The notes under the pieces were generated by a model. It saw only the letters and a program-made list of their open reading frames with translations. It did not search any database and had not been told where the DNA came from. A program made the translations under genes and the position numbers. A stretch of DNA of 64,000 nucleotides from Celeribacter naphthalenivorans (GTDB lineage: Bacteria > Pseudomonadota > Alphaproteobacteria > Rhodobacterales > Rhodobacteraceae): contig NZ_JAIVLK010000005.1 in assembly GCF_020524585.1 (NCBI RefSeq), forward strand, positions 124,001-188,000, in the 5' to 3' direction. Shown here one piece after another: positions 18,348-26,647 of the stretch. How positions within the stretch are numbered: position 1 is the stretch's first letter; each line of letters opens with the position of its first letter.

Positions 18348-18875
18348 TCACTCCTCGCGGGCGACTTCCTTAAGCCCCAACTGCCGCGCGGCGGCCAAGG
18401 ACAGCACCTCGCTGTCCACGCTCTGTTCCACTTGAAAGGCCCGGATCGCGCGCCGGGTGGCGTGGTCCATACGGCCATGGGCCTGCCCCTGATAATAGCC
18501 ACGCGCGGCCAAGGCACGCTGCACGGAGGCGATGAATTCGGGCGTCCAATCCTCGCGGCAGAGCGTTTCGAACCACAATTCCTTGCGCTCGCGGACGATC
18601 TCCTGACGGGTCTCTGTGCGATACACGGCGGGGTAGATCACAGCGCCCGAGGCGTCAATCTGCGGCGGTTGCACCAGCACCTGTTCGGTGACGGTTTCGA
18701 TGATCGCGGGCGTCACATGGCGGGCGTAACAGGCATTGGGATCGGCCCCGGGAGGCGCGCCGGGGGTTTCAGCGGCGCGCAGGATTTCGGATTCGGATGT
18801 ATCCATCTGGCAGGCGGCCAGAACGGCAGCGGCCAATAAGAACGCGATCGGCCCGCGTGAAGAATATCCTGACAT
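18348..18875 (-). CDS. Peptidoglycan-binding-domain lipoprotein
   Basis: A 175-aa predicted lipoprotein. The N-terminus has a hydrophobic signal with lipobox 'VLAAC' at about residues 18-22. The middle carries 'TVTEQVLVQPPQID' and 'TETRQEIVRERKELWFETLC', a short repeated valine/arginine-rich motif found in several alphaproteobacterial lipoproteins. Residues about 120-170 form a PG_binding_1 domain: 'FIASVQRALAARGYYQGQAHGRMDHATRRAIRAFQ', read in parts. It probably sits in the envelope and contacts murein. The ATG at 18875 places the signal at the start; the upstream in-frame Met at 18920 adds 15 polar residues. Confidence 0.82.
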   Translation of the reverse strand: MSGYSSRGPIAFLLAAAVLAACQMDTSESEILRAAETPGAPPGADPNACYARHVTPAIIETVTEQVLVQPPQIDASGAVIYPAVYRTETRQEIVRERKELWFETLCREDWTPEFIASVQRALAARGYYQGQAHGRMDHATRRAIRAFQVEQSVDSEVLSLAAARQLGLKEVAREE

Positions 18876-19511
<636 letters not shown>

Positions 19512-19512
<1 letters not shown>

Positions 19513-20237
19513 TGCTGAGACTGGCCGCTTTCTTTGCCTTGGCGGCCAATCTCTTTGCTGCCCCTCATGCCGCCGCCACGATCAGCGGCGCGCATTATGC
19601 GGAGCCGACGGAGGTCTATGGCCACGGAGCCGTCGCGCAGGGAGAATATGCCCGTCTTATTGTCACGCTGGACGACGGCACCACGCGCGAGGCCTCGTTT
19701 AAGAAAAGCGTGTTCGAAGACACGGCGCCCCGGCTTCATGATTTCAACGGCGACGGCGCGCCGGAGGTGGTGACGGTCGTCAGCGGATTTGTCACCGGCG
19801 CCTGGGTGCAGGTCTGGTTTCTCGATGATCAAGACCGCCTGATCCCGGCCAAGGCCAGCGCCCCCATCGGGCAGCGCCACCGCTGGCTCGCCATTGCAGG
19901 CATTGCCGATTTCGATGGCGATGGGGTGGATGAAATCGCATACATCGACCGTCCACACCTCATGAAAGAGCTTGTGCTCCTGCCGGTCGATCTGGCGCGA
20001 GAAGGGATGTTGGTGGCCTCGGCGCGGCTTTCTGGTCTGACCAACCATCATCTCGGCGCGGCGGAGATTGAAGGCGGCGTGCGCGGGTGTCCTGATGAGG
20101 CACCTGTGATCCTCACAGCGGATGCAGATTGGACAGAAATTGTCGAGACGCGCTGGCAAGCCGGGGAATTGGTGTCAACGCCCGTTGGGCCTTATGAAGA
20201 CCCTGCGTCTTTCGCGCCGTTCCTGACCTGTCCGTAA
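19512..20237 (+). CDS. Secreted FG-GAP/VCBS-like repeat protein
   Basis: A 241-aa exported protein with an N-terminal signal peptide of about 22 residues ending near 'PHAAA'. Two Asp-rich calcium-type loops are visible: 'DFNGDGAPEV' (about 77-86) and 'DFDGDGVDEI' (about 133-142), each inside a beta-blade-like repeat of the FG-GAP/VCBS kind. The protein is probably periplasmic or surface-exposed. No enzymatic motif is seen. It starts one base before the end of the ferredoxin gene, an odd pairing of a cytoplasmic redox protein with an exported one. The region downstream is repeat-rich. Confidence 0.8.
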
Positions 20238-20274
20238 AAGGGGCGCTGCCCCTCTGGCCTTCTAGGCCATTCAC

Positions 20275-20301
20275 CCTGGGATACTTGGAGACAAAAGAAG
20301 C
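20275..20301 (+). repeat. Inverted repeat, left copy (GGGATA...AGACAAAAGAAGC)
   Basis: CTGGGATACTTGG followed by AGACAAAAGAAGC. The copy at 20455-20480 is its inverted partner, matching at about 22 of 26 positions. Just outside lies a GGGGCGCTGCCCC mini-hairpin (about 20240-20252). This looks like an interspersed intergenic repeat. Confidence 0.75.
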
Positions 20302-20335
20302 ACGCGCCCTCATCCGATCAGAGGCCTTGGCGTAT

Positions 20336-20372
20336 CCCTCTGTCCCTTGAGATGTCTCATGAGGACAGAGGG
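20336..20372. repeat. Strong nested hairpin inside the inverted repeat pair
   Basis: CCCTCTGTCC (20336-20345) pairs exactly with GGACAGAGGG (20363-20372). The loop contains a second small stem TGAGA/TCTCA (20348-20352 and 20355-20359). No poly-T follows, so it is not an ordinary terminator. Confidence 0.65.
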
Positions 20373-20454
20373 CTTCTTCCGTCACGGTCATCGGCGTCCC
20401 CGCCTGTACCGTGCTTACAGCATGGCGCGTTAAGGTTAATTGCTGGTGAATGGC

Positions 20455-20480
20455 GCTTCTTTTGTCTGGAAATATCCCGG
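20455..20480 (-). repeat. Inverted repeat, right copy
   Basis: GCTTCTTTTGTCT followed by GGAAATATCCCGG, the reverse-complement relative of 20275-20301. The pair encloses about 150 bp with no ORF. Confidence 0.75.
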
Positions 20481-20484
20481 GGGC

Positions 20485-20565
20485 GTGGGGGCTGGCCCCC
20501 ACAAATAGAGCGTGCGGGGGCTGGTCCCCGCAGAAGCTGTGAATGGGGACTGGCCCCACATGTGC
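20485..20565. repeat. Three tandem 27-bp units, each with a G/C hairpin
   Basis: Units start at 20485, 20512 and 20539. Each holds a stem: GTGGGGG/CCCCCAC (20485-20502), GCGGGG/CCCCGC (20514-20531) and TGGGG/CCCCA (20544-20558), always around a CTGG core. They lie directly against the right inverted repeat. Confidence 0.8.
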
Positions 20566-20599
20566 GCTGCCGCAAGAGAAACAAGCAAATGAAAAAAAG

Positions 20600-20632
20600 G
20601 CAAAAGAAAAGGCGCGCCGTTCGAGCGCGCCT
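20600..20632 (-). terminator. Terminator for the minus-strand purD unit
   Basis: AGGCGCGC (20610-20617) pairs with GCGCGCCT (20625-20632). Read on the minus strand, the stem is followed by TTTTCTTTTG. It lies 135 bp beyond the stop of the 145-aa membrane protein gene. Confidence 0.7.
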
Positions 20633-20755
20633 CTATTCTGTCGCGACCGCCGCAATCGGGCTTTTACACCGAAGTTTCGAACCGTGAGGGGTTTAAACCA
20701 GATGGCCATTCGAGCCGTTGGTGCCTTTCGCAACGTGGTTATGCCACAGGTAAGG

Positions 20756-20772
20756 TTAACACGGGCTTAACC
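20756..20772. promoter_or_regulatory. TTAA-N7-TTAACC box (CtrA-like)
   Basis: TTAA (20756-20759), seven bases, TTAACC (20767-20772). This matches the spacing of the alphaproteobacterial CtrA consensus. It overlaps the stop codon of the gene on the minus strand, so it has no obvious promoter role; see the finding. Confidence 0.35.
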
Positions 20773-21204
20773 GACCCATCGAAAAACTGAGAATGAACTC
20801 GAAAGGTTGACTGCCATCGCAACCAAAATTGTGGTCAGTTGGAGATCATGGTCGCGAAGGACTGTCGCAGCCAAGCTCGCACAGTCCAATGTCGTGAGGT
20901 AGAAAACGAGCAGCGCACACAGCCAGCAGGCACCATATAGCCAAATCTCTATACGGCTTGGCGGCTTTTGTAGACGGGCGATTCTGAGGATCAAAGGAAG
21001 CGCAAATATGATCAGCGCGAAAACCATCGCGTCATCATCACCGCCCGAACTCATGAGGTCGCGGCAATAAAAAAGGGGCCCCTCACCGCCCACCTTGCTT
21101 CCCGAGACAAATCCGCTTCCATCGATGGGCCAAAGCAACGCATTGACACTGATGACGGCTAGGCTGACCACGTAGATGAGCGAGGCTGGGCGCGCTAAGG
21201 ACAT
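20767..21204 (-). CDS. Hypothetical membrane protein (145 aa)
   Basis: I do not recognise this protein. Four hydrophobic segments are visible at about residues 6-24, 60-76, 88-106 and 118-136. A loop after the first helix holds 'YCRDLMSSGGDDDAM', and Cys residues recur near helix ends. It starts one base after the purD stop codon, which strongly suggests cotranscription with purD, although no functional link to purine synthesis is evident. The base composition is slightly less GC-rich than purD's, which may point to a younger or faster-evolving gene. Confidence 0.65.
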   Translation of the reverse strand: MSLARPASLIYVVSLAVISVNALLWPIDGSGFVSGSKVGGEGPLFYCRDLMSSGGDDDAMVFALIIFALPLILRIARLQKPPSRIEIWLYGACWLCALLVFYLTTLDCASLAATVLRDHDLQLTTILVAMAVNLSSSFSVFRWVG

Positions 21205-21205
21205 C

Positions 21206-22471
21206 CTATTTCAGCGCACGCCAGCCAATGTCGGACCGGTTGAAGCCCTCGGGCCAATCAATCTGATCGATCATCGCATAGGCGCGGTCGCGCGCGTCTT
21301 GCAGGCTGTCGCCCCGTGCCGTCACGTTCAGAACCCGCCCGCCGGTCGCGACAATCTGGCCGTCTTTCTCGGCCGTGCCCGCGTGGAACACCATGTTCAT
21401 GCTGTCCTCGGGAAGCGCGTCCAAGCCCTTGATCACAGTGCCTTTCTCATAGCCGCCGGGATAGCCCGTCGCCGCCATCACAACCGTCATCGCATGATCG
21501 TCGGCCCAGTTCACCTTGGCCTCATCAAGCGTGCCTTCGGCAGCCGCGAGCATCAGATCCAAAGCCTGCGCGCCCAGACGCATCATCAGCACCTGACATT
21601 CCGGGTCGCCAAAGCGGCAGTTGTATTCGACAAGGCGCGGCTGGCCGTCTTTGATCATGAAGCCTGCATAGAGCACGCCCTGATAGGGCATGCCGCGTTT
21701 CGCCATCTCCTTGACGGTCGGTTTGACGATCTCGTCCATGGCCTTTTGAATGACGCTGTCGGTCATCACAGGCGCGGGGGAATAGGCCCCCATGCCGCCG
21801 GTGTTCAGCCCCGTATCGCCATCACCAACGCGCTTGTGATCCTGCGCCGTGCCGATGGGCAGAACGTTCTCGCCGTCGCAGAGAATAAACCAAGAGGCCT
21901 CTTCGCCCTCCATGAATTCCTCGATCACGACCTCAGCACCCGCCGCGCCAAATTCGCCGCCGAACATGTCGTCGATCGCGTCCAGAGCGGTCGCCTCGTC
22001 CATCGCCACGATCACGCCTTTGCCAGCCGCCAGACCGTCGGCCTTAACCACGATGGGGGCGCCTTGAGTGCGGATATAGGCCTTGGCTTTCTCCGCATCA
22101 TCAAAGCGCGCGTACCCTGCGGTCGGTGCACCCGAGGCGTCACAAATCTCTTTGGTGAAGCCTTTCGAGGCCTCCAATTGCGCGGCCAGTTTCGAGGGCC
22201 CAAAGGTCAACACACCGGCTGCGCGCAGATCGTCCGCGACACCGGCGGCCAAGGGCGCTTCCGGGCCGATCACGACGAAATCAATCGCGTTTTCCTCGAC
22301 AAAAGACACCACAGCCGGGCCGTCGTTGATATCAAAAGACGCGCATTCCGCGATCTTCGCGATGCCTGCATTGCCCGGCGCCACGATCAGCTTGTCACAT
22401 TTCGGGTTTTGCATCACCGCCCAGGCCAACGCATGTTCGCGCCCGCCGCTGCCGAGGATCAGAATGTTCAT
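21206..22471 (-). CDS. purD: Phosphoribosylamine-glycine ligase (GARS)
   Basis: Second step of de novo purine synthesis: joins phosphoribosylamine and glycine with ATP. The 421-aa ATP-grasp protein opens with 'MNILILGSGGREHALAWAV', the family N-terminus, and holds 'GPEAPLAAGVADDLRAAG', 'VVKADGLAAGKGV' (ATP-binding Lys), 'LNTGGMGAYSPAP' and 'YNCRFGDPECQ', all at usual spacing. I chose the ATG at 22471 because the family starts there; the six codons upstream are unsupported. It faces away from xseA with 87 bp between starts. Confidence 0.96.
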   Translation of the reverse strand: MNILILGSGGREHALAWAVMQNPKCDKLIVAPGNAGIAKIAECASFDINDGPAVVSFVEENAIDFVVIGPEAPLAAGVADDLRAAGVLTFGPSKLAAQLEASKGFTKEICDASGAPTAGYARFDDAEKAKAYIRTQGAPIVVKADGLAAGKGVIVAMDEATALDAIDDMFGGEFGAAGAEVVIEEFMEGEEASWFILCDGENVLPIGTAQDHKRVGDGDTGLNTGGMGAYSPAPVMTDSVIQKAMDEIVKPTVKEMAKRGMPYQGVLYAGFMIKDGQPRLVEYNCRFGDPECQVLMMRLGAQALDLMLAAAEGTLDEAKVNWADDHAMTVVMAATGYPGGYEKGTVIKGLDALPEDSMNMVFHAGTAEKDGQIVATGGRVLNVTARGDSLQDARDRAYAMIDQIDWPEGFNRSDIGWRALK

Positions 22472-22558
22472 CAACGCTCTCCGCTTCACCTTTGCTTGCG
22501 CGCGTTCTAAGGTCCCCGAGAGTTTGACACAAGCACGAGCAGCCCCCGGAGGCCAAAC

Positions 22559-24154
22559 ATGTCCGATCTTTTCGAGGACGAAAGCCCCAAAACCTCTAAC
22601 GCACCGGAATTTTCCGTCTCGGAGCTGTCCGGCGCGGTGAAGGCGATGATCGAGGGCGAATTCGGCTATGTGCGGGTGCGCGCCGAGGTGGGCCGCGTGT
22701 CGCGACCGCGTTCAGGGCATTTGTATTTCGATCTCAAAGACGAAAAAGCGGTGATCAATGCGGTGAGTTGGAAGGGCCAGGTCGCGCGGATGGAGGTGCA
22801 GCCCGAAGAGGGGATGGAGGTCATCGCCACGGGCCGGATGACGACTTTCCCCGGCGGTTCGCGCTATCAGATCATCGTCGACAATGTCGAACCGGCGGGC
22901 GCGGGCGCGCTCATGGCGATGCTGGAAAAACGCAAAAAAGCGCTGGCCGCCGAAGGGCTGTTCGACGCCTCGCGTAAAAAGCCGCTTCCGTGGTTGCCGG
23001 AGGTGATCGGCGTGGTGACCTCGCCCTCGGGCGCGGTGATCCGCGATATTCTGCACCGGCTGAGCGACCGATTCCCGCGTCATGTGTTGATCTGGCCGGT
23101 GGCGGTTCAGGGACAGAAATCAGCCGCAGAAGTTGCGGCGGGCATTCGCGGGTTTAATGCCTTGCCCGAAGGCGGCGCGATCCCACGGCCTGACCTTATT
23201 ATCGTGGCGCGGGGCGGGGGCTCGGTCGAGGACCTTTGGGGTTTTAACGAAGAAATCGTGGTGCGCGCCGCGGCGGATTCCGTGATCCCGCTGATCTCTG
23301 CCGTCGGACACGAGACCGACACGACGCTGATCGATTTCGCCTCCGACAAACGCGCGCCGACACCGACCGCCGCCGCAGAGCTGGCCGTGCCGGTGCGGCG
23401 CGAATTGTGGGTCACCATTCAGGAATTGCGCGCGCGGATGGAGCGGGCTTTGAACGGCGGTGTCGAGCTGCGCCGTCAGCGGTTGCGCGATCTGAGCCGG
23501 GCATTACCGCAGAAAGACCGCCTGCTCGATGGGCCGCGTCAGCGTGTCGATCAGATCGACCTGCGTCTGACGCAGGCCCTGATCAACGGCGTGCGCAACC
23601 GGAGGCTGGCGCTGTCCGAGGCGGCGACCGTGCTGCGGCCCTCGATGCTGCAAGGGCGGATGGCGGCCCAAAAGGACCGATTGTCCACTTTGTCCCTGCG
23701 GCTTGCGCCCGCTTTGGCGCGCGGCGCGGGACAACATCGGCGTGATCTTGATCGCTTGGCGGCACGGCTGTCGCCCGCGACGGTGTCGCGCACGACGGCT
23801 CAGGCACGTCGCGATCTGACGCAGCTCACCGACCGGTTCGAACGCGCCGCTCAAGGCCAGACTCATCGCTGGCGCGCAGCCTTGGATCAGCGCGCGGGGA
23901 TGTTGTCGGCTTTGTCTTATCAAGAGACGTTGAAGCGCGGCTATGCCGTGGTGCGCGATGTCGAGGGTGGGGTTATCACCTCGTCGAAGGACGCGGCCCG
24001 GATGCATGAGGTGCAATTTGCCGATGGGCGTGTGCGGATCGGTGGGAGCGTGGTCTCGAAGCCAACCAAGCCCTCCGCGAAACCTGCCGCCACGCCCAAA
24101 GCCAAGAAAGAGCCGGGGTCAGGTGGCGGGCCTGCTCAGGGCAGTTTGTTCTAA
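22559..24154 (+). CDS. xseA: Exodeoxyribonuclease VII large subunit
   Basis: Catalytic subunit of ExoVII, which degrades single-stranded DNA in both directions. The 531-aa protein has an N-terminal OB fold ('FGYVRVRAEVGRVSRPRSGHLYFDLKD', read in parts), the nuclease domain with 'PEVIGVVTSPSGAVIRDIL' and 'RGGGSVEDLWGFNEE', and 'SAVGHETDTTLIDFASD'. A long helical region about 280-450 follows, then 'ETLKRGYAVVRD', typical of the C-terminus. A basic Lys/Pro/Ala tail of about 30 residues extends beyond the usual family length. GGAGG at 22548-22552 is an excellent ribosome site for the ATG at 22559. Confidence 0.95.
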   Translation: MSDLFEDESPKTSNAPEFSVSELSGAVKAMIEGEFGYVRVRAEVGRVSRPRSGHLYFDLKDEKAVINAVSWKGQVARMEVQPEEGMEVIATGRMTTFPGGSRYQIIVDNVEPAGAGALMAMLEKRKKALAAEGLFDASRKKPLPWLPEVIGVVTSPSGAVIRDILHRLSDRFPRHVLIWPVAVQGQKSAAEVAAGIRGFNALPEGGAIPRPDLIIVARGGGSVEDLWGFNEEIVVRAAADSVIPLISAVGHETDTTLIDFASDKRAPTPTAAAELAVPVRRELWVTIQELRARMERALNGGVELRRQRLRDLSRALPQKDRLLDGPRQRVDQIDLRLTQALINGVRNRRLALSEAATVLRPSMLQGRMAAQKDRLSTLSLRLAPALARGAGQHRRDLDRLAARLSPATVSRTTAQARRDLTQLTDRFERAAQGQTHRWRAALDQRAGMLSALSYQETLKRGYAVVRDVEGGVITSSKDAARMHEVQFADGRVRIGGSVVSKPTKPSAKPAATPKAKKEPGSGGGPAQGSLF

Positions 24155-24235
24155 GGTCTGGCGCCGTGCCTCGCGCTGCGGTCCCGGCGCAATCTGTGGC
24201 TCCGCGCATTGGTCGCGCATCTTTCCCCTCAGGAG

Positions 24236-24276
24236 TTCACCTTAACCTGATTAACCTTAATACCGGTTAAGGTGAA
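24236..24276. repeat. 12-bp perfect inverted repeat rich in TTAACC (copy 2)
   Basis: TTCACCTTAACC (24236-24247) and GGTTAAGGTGAA (24265-24276) are exact inverses separated by 17 bases, which themselves hold ATTAACCTTAAT. It lies between convergent xseA and the 24356 gene, with no poly-T. It resembles the element at 15879-15909. Confidence 0.8.
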
Positions 24277-24355
24277 TGCGGAAGGGATGTGACGAGAGTC
24301 CCGCCGAGGCGAAAAGGCGGATGTCGACGCCTGTTCTATGGGATCGGGCGCGGGC

Positions 24356-24751
24356 TTAAACCCCGACCTGAGGCCCCATGCAGGCCAACGGCCCATCAGA
24401 GGCCCAAGCCTCATAAAGCTCCGTGCCACTGTCGCCTTGGAATACGGCCTTGAGCTTGTCGCTTTCGACGAAGAATTGCCAGCATTGCGGCGCAAGGCCG
24501 TCTTCGTAGACGAAGCAAATGTCTTGCTCGCGCTCGTACCAAATGCCCTCTTTGCAAGTGTCCTGATCAAAGGCCCATCGCACGCGATTTCCCGGCAGAT
24601 ATTCCTCCGCGCCGTAGGGTTGTCCGTCTTCTGCGAAGGTCAGGGTTTTCCCTGTCGCGTAGGCGTCGAATTCTTCGCCAGTGAGAGGATCGGCAAAGGC
24701 CACAGTGGCGCTCAAGAGCGCGCTAGCGAGGGGGAGGAGGCAAGTCTTCAT
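24356..24751 (-). CDS. Small secreted Cys-containing protein (131 aa)
   Basis: A 131-aa protein with a clear signal peptide of about 20 residues ('MKTCLLPLASALLSATVAFA'). The mature part holds 'LTGEEFDAYATGKTLTFA' and four cysteines in 'DTCKEG', 'DICFVY', 'APQCWQF' and 'LACMG', so two disulfides are plausible in the periplasm. I do not recognise a function. I chose the ATG at 24751, since the 13 codons upstream would bury the signal sequence. A TTAA-N7-TTAAC box lies about 48 bp upstream, at a promoter-like distance. Confidence 0.75.
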   Translation of the reverse strand: MKTCLLPLASALLSATVAFADPLTGEEFDAYATGKTLTFAEDGQPYGAEEYLPGNRVRWAFDQDTCKEGIWYEREQDICFVYEDGLAPQCWQFFVESDKLKAVFQGDSGTELYEAWASDGPLACMGPQVGV

Positions 24752-24790
24752 CATTTGGCAACCATGACACAAGGCGACGAGTCGCTCCAC

Positions 24791-25879
24791 TCACTTTCTT
24801 AACAGGTGGTTAACTGAACCTTGTGTCCCTGTGGCGGCATGAAGGCGCGCGACGCGCGGGTCCATCACTTTGCGCCACAGGGGCGGGATCAAGGCGAGCG
24901 TCGCCATAGCGGGAAGCGAGCGCGGCAGTTGCGGCATCTCCTCTGTCACTGCCAGCGCGGGATAGGGCTTCATCGGATGGGCGTGGTGATCCGAATGCCG
25001 AGGGGCGTTGAGCATCAGAAAAGACGTGAACCATTGCGGGCTGTTCCAGCTATGACCTGCGCTCACGGGTTCGAATTTGCCGGGCGCAACCTCTCGACGG
25101 CGTAGCCCATAGTGCTGCACATAATCCGACAGCATAAGCTGAGAAGAGGCATAGCCCGCGAGCAGCATGTATTTGAAAACGCCTGTGAAACCACCAATGA
25201 GATAGGCCAGCGCGAGACAGACGATCGCGCCGCCGACATAAAGCACGTAAGGGTGCAGATCGGTCGATTTGGCACGTGCTCGCATTGCGTTTTCCTCACG
25301 TAGACCGGCCCGGAACGACCCCAGCCAGGCGCGGGGCAGGAACCGGAAATAGCTCATGCCGAGAGGGGCGGAATTCGGGTCTCGGGCGGTGGCCGCATAG
25401 CGGTGATGCACACGGACATGCGCGGTGGCGTGATGGCCGAACAACAGCGTGATATAGACCCAAGTGCCCAGACGGCGCAGCGTTCGGTCGGAGCGATGCA
25501 CCAGCTCATGCGCATTGGAGTTCGACACCTGTCCAAAGAACAATCCCATACCGAAAAATACGAAGAGCCTTTCCCAAAATGCGAGTTGCCCATTGGAGAG
25601 CGCCCAGACCGCGAGCGGCAAAAGTGCAAAATGCGAAAGTGCCAGACCCGTCGAGAGGGCGTTGGCGTCCGGAAATTCAGCCTCCGGGTTTTCGGGCGCG
25701 CGGGCAAGGATGACGAGCTGATCGAGAGAATAAGCCAGCGCCGTCATATAGAGAAATCCGGCCACGGCCCAAAATCCGCCAAACAACGCGCCCAAGGCCA
25801 AAAGCGCCACAGGCGCCAGCGTCGTGACCGCGAAAAAGCGAATGATGTGAGTGGTTTTCTGCGCCATCGTCTGTGTCAT
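24791..25879 (-). CDS. Alkane 1-monooxygenase-type membrane hydroxylase (AlkB family)
   Basis: An integral-membrane diiron hydroxylase of 362 aa that, in the family, adds oxygen to the terminal carbon of alkanes or fatty-acyl chains using electrons from rubredoxin or ferredoxin. Six hydrophobic helices surround the histidine clusters: 'NAHELVHR' (His124, His128), 'GHHATAHVRVHHR' (149-159), His256 and His276, and 'RHSDHHAHP' (295-301). All three His boxes are intact. I chose the ATG at 25879, where the basic tail before helix 1 begins. No rubredoxin gene is adjacent; the nearest electron carrier is the 2Fe-2S ferredoxin 5 kb away. The actual substrate may be a lipid rather than an alkane. Confidence 0.88.
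   Translation of the reverse strand: MTQTMAQKTTHIIRFFAVTTLAPVALLALGALFGGFWAVAGFLYMTALAYSLDQLVILARAPENPEAEFPDANALSTGLALSHFALLPLAVWALSNGQLAFWERLFVFFGMGLFFGQVSNSNAHELVHRSDRTLRRLGTWVYITLLFGHHATAHVRVHHRYAATARDPNSAPLGMSYFRFLPRAWLGSFRAGLREENAMRARAKSTDLHPYVLYVGGAIVCLALAYLIGGFTGVFKYMLLAGYASSQLMLSDYVQHYGLRRREVAPGKFEPVSAGHSWNSPQWFTSFLMLNAPRHSDHHAHPMKPYPALAVTEEMPQLPRSLPAMATLALIPPLWRKVMDPRVARLHAATGTQGSVNHLLRK
24799..24814 (-). promoter_or_regulatory. TTAA-N7-TTAAC box upstream of the secreted-protein gene (CtrA-like)
   Basis: TTAA (24799-24802), CAGGTGG, TTAAC (24810-24814). The distance to the ATG at 24751 is typical for a promoter element. It overlaps the last codons of the alkB-like gene. Confidence 0.35.
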
Positions 25880-25964
25880 GGACGTCCCTTTAAATCTGTG
25901 CTGACTATAGGCATGAGCTTGCGGCCTGCAAAAGCGAAACCTGTGGCTCAGACGGCGGGGAGGG

Positions 25965-26606
25965 GTGATTTTGAACATCATTTTATGGGGTTTGGCGGGG
26001 GCAAGTGCCTTGGCTTACCTGCCAATGACCGGACGCGCGCCGACGCTTTGGCGCAGCGGGATCAAGACCATTCCTTTGAGCCTCTTCGCGCTGTTGGCGT
26101 TCCTTCATGGCGGGTCATCTTGGTTAATATTCGGACTGGTTTTATCGGCGCTGGGCGATCTGGCGTTGTCGCGTGAGGGCAAACGTCACTTTCTGATCGG
26201 CCTCGTCAGCTTTGCGCTGGCGCATCTCTGTTATGTCTTTCTGTTTTGGGCCAAGCTCGACACCCTCTTTTGGCCCGGCATTGTCCTTCTTGCCGGGGTC
26301 GCATTGTCGACGGAATTTTGGTTGGCGCCGCATACAGGCGCCTTGCGCGCGCCGGTGCGTGTCTATGTCCTGCTCATCTCTGTGATGACGGTGCTGGCGC
26401 TGAGCTTGCCCGAGACCTGGCGCCTGGCGAGCCTCGGTGCCGTCTTGTTCCTGCTCTCCGATCTCATCCTTGCGATCCAACTCTTTCGCATGACGCCCGG
26501 CACACGGGCGGCGCGACGGGCGGGGTATCTGCTCTGGACCCTCTATATTTGCGGGCAGGGCGCGATCCTTTTGGCCTTTGTGCCGCGCGTTTGGGGGCTT
26601 TCATAA
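25965..26606 (+). CDS. YhhN-family (lysoplasmalogenase-like) membrane protein
   Basis: A 213-aa inner-membrane protein with seven to eight helices. Family marks are 'LALSREGKRHFLIGLVSFALAHLCYV', read in parts, where the GD...R...F..G...F...H..Y pattern is characteristic, and 'GAVLFLLSDLILA' near residue 150. Eukaryotic TMEM86 homologues hydrolyse lysoplasmalogens; the bacterial function is not settled. The most likely start is the GTG at 25965, preceded by GGGGAGGGG. It is divergent from alkB, only 85 bp between starts, so the two lipid-related genes may share regulation. Confidence 0.82.
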   Translation: MILNIILWGLAGASALAYLPMTGRAPTLWRSGIKTIPLSLFALLAFLHGGSSWLIFGLVLSALGDLALSREGKRHFLIGLVSFALAHLCYVFLFWAKLDTLFWPGIVLLAGVALSTEFWLAPHTGALRAPVRVYVLLISVMTVLALSLPETWRLASLGAVLFLLSDLILAIQLFRMTPGTRAARRAGYLLWTLYICGQGAILLAFVPRVWGLS

Positions 26607-26647
26607 AGGGCAAAGACCCATTAAGTGACGACAGGAACGGAGGCCCC

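Noticed and set aside
20485-20565. Three repeats considered as a short CRISPR array
   Set aside because: Units are contiguous with no spacers, each unit is a hairpin, and no cas genes are near.
26246-26647. N-terminal extension of FtsY by 134 codons
   Set aside because: This stretch overlaps the lysoplasmalogenase-like gene in another frame and lacks family similarity; the ATG at 26648 starts the standard FtsY helix.
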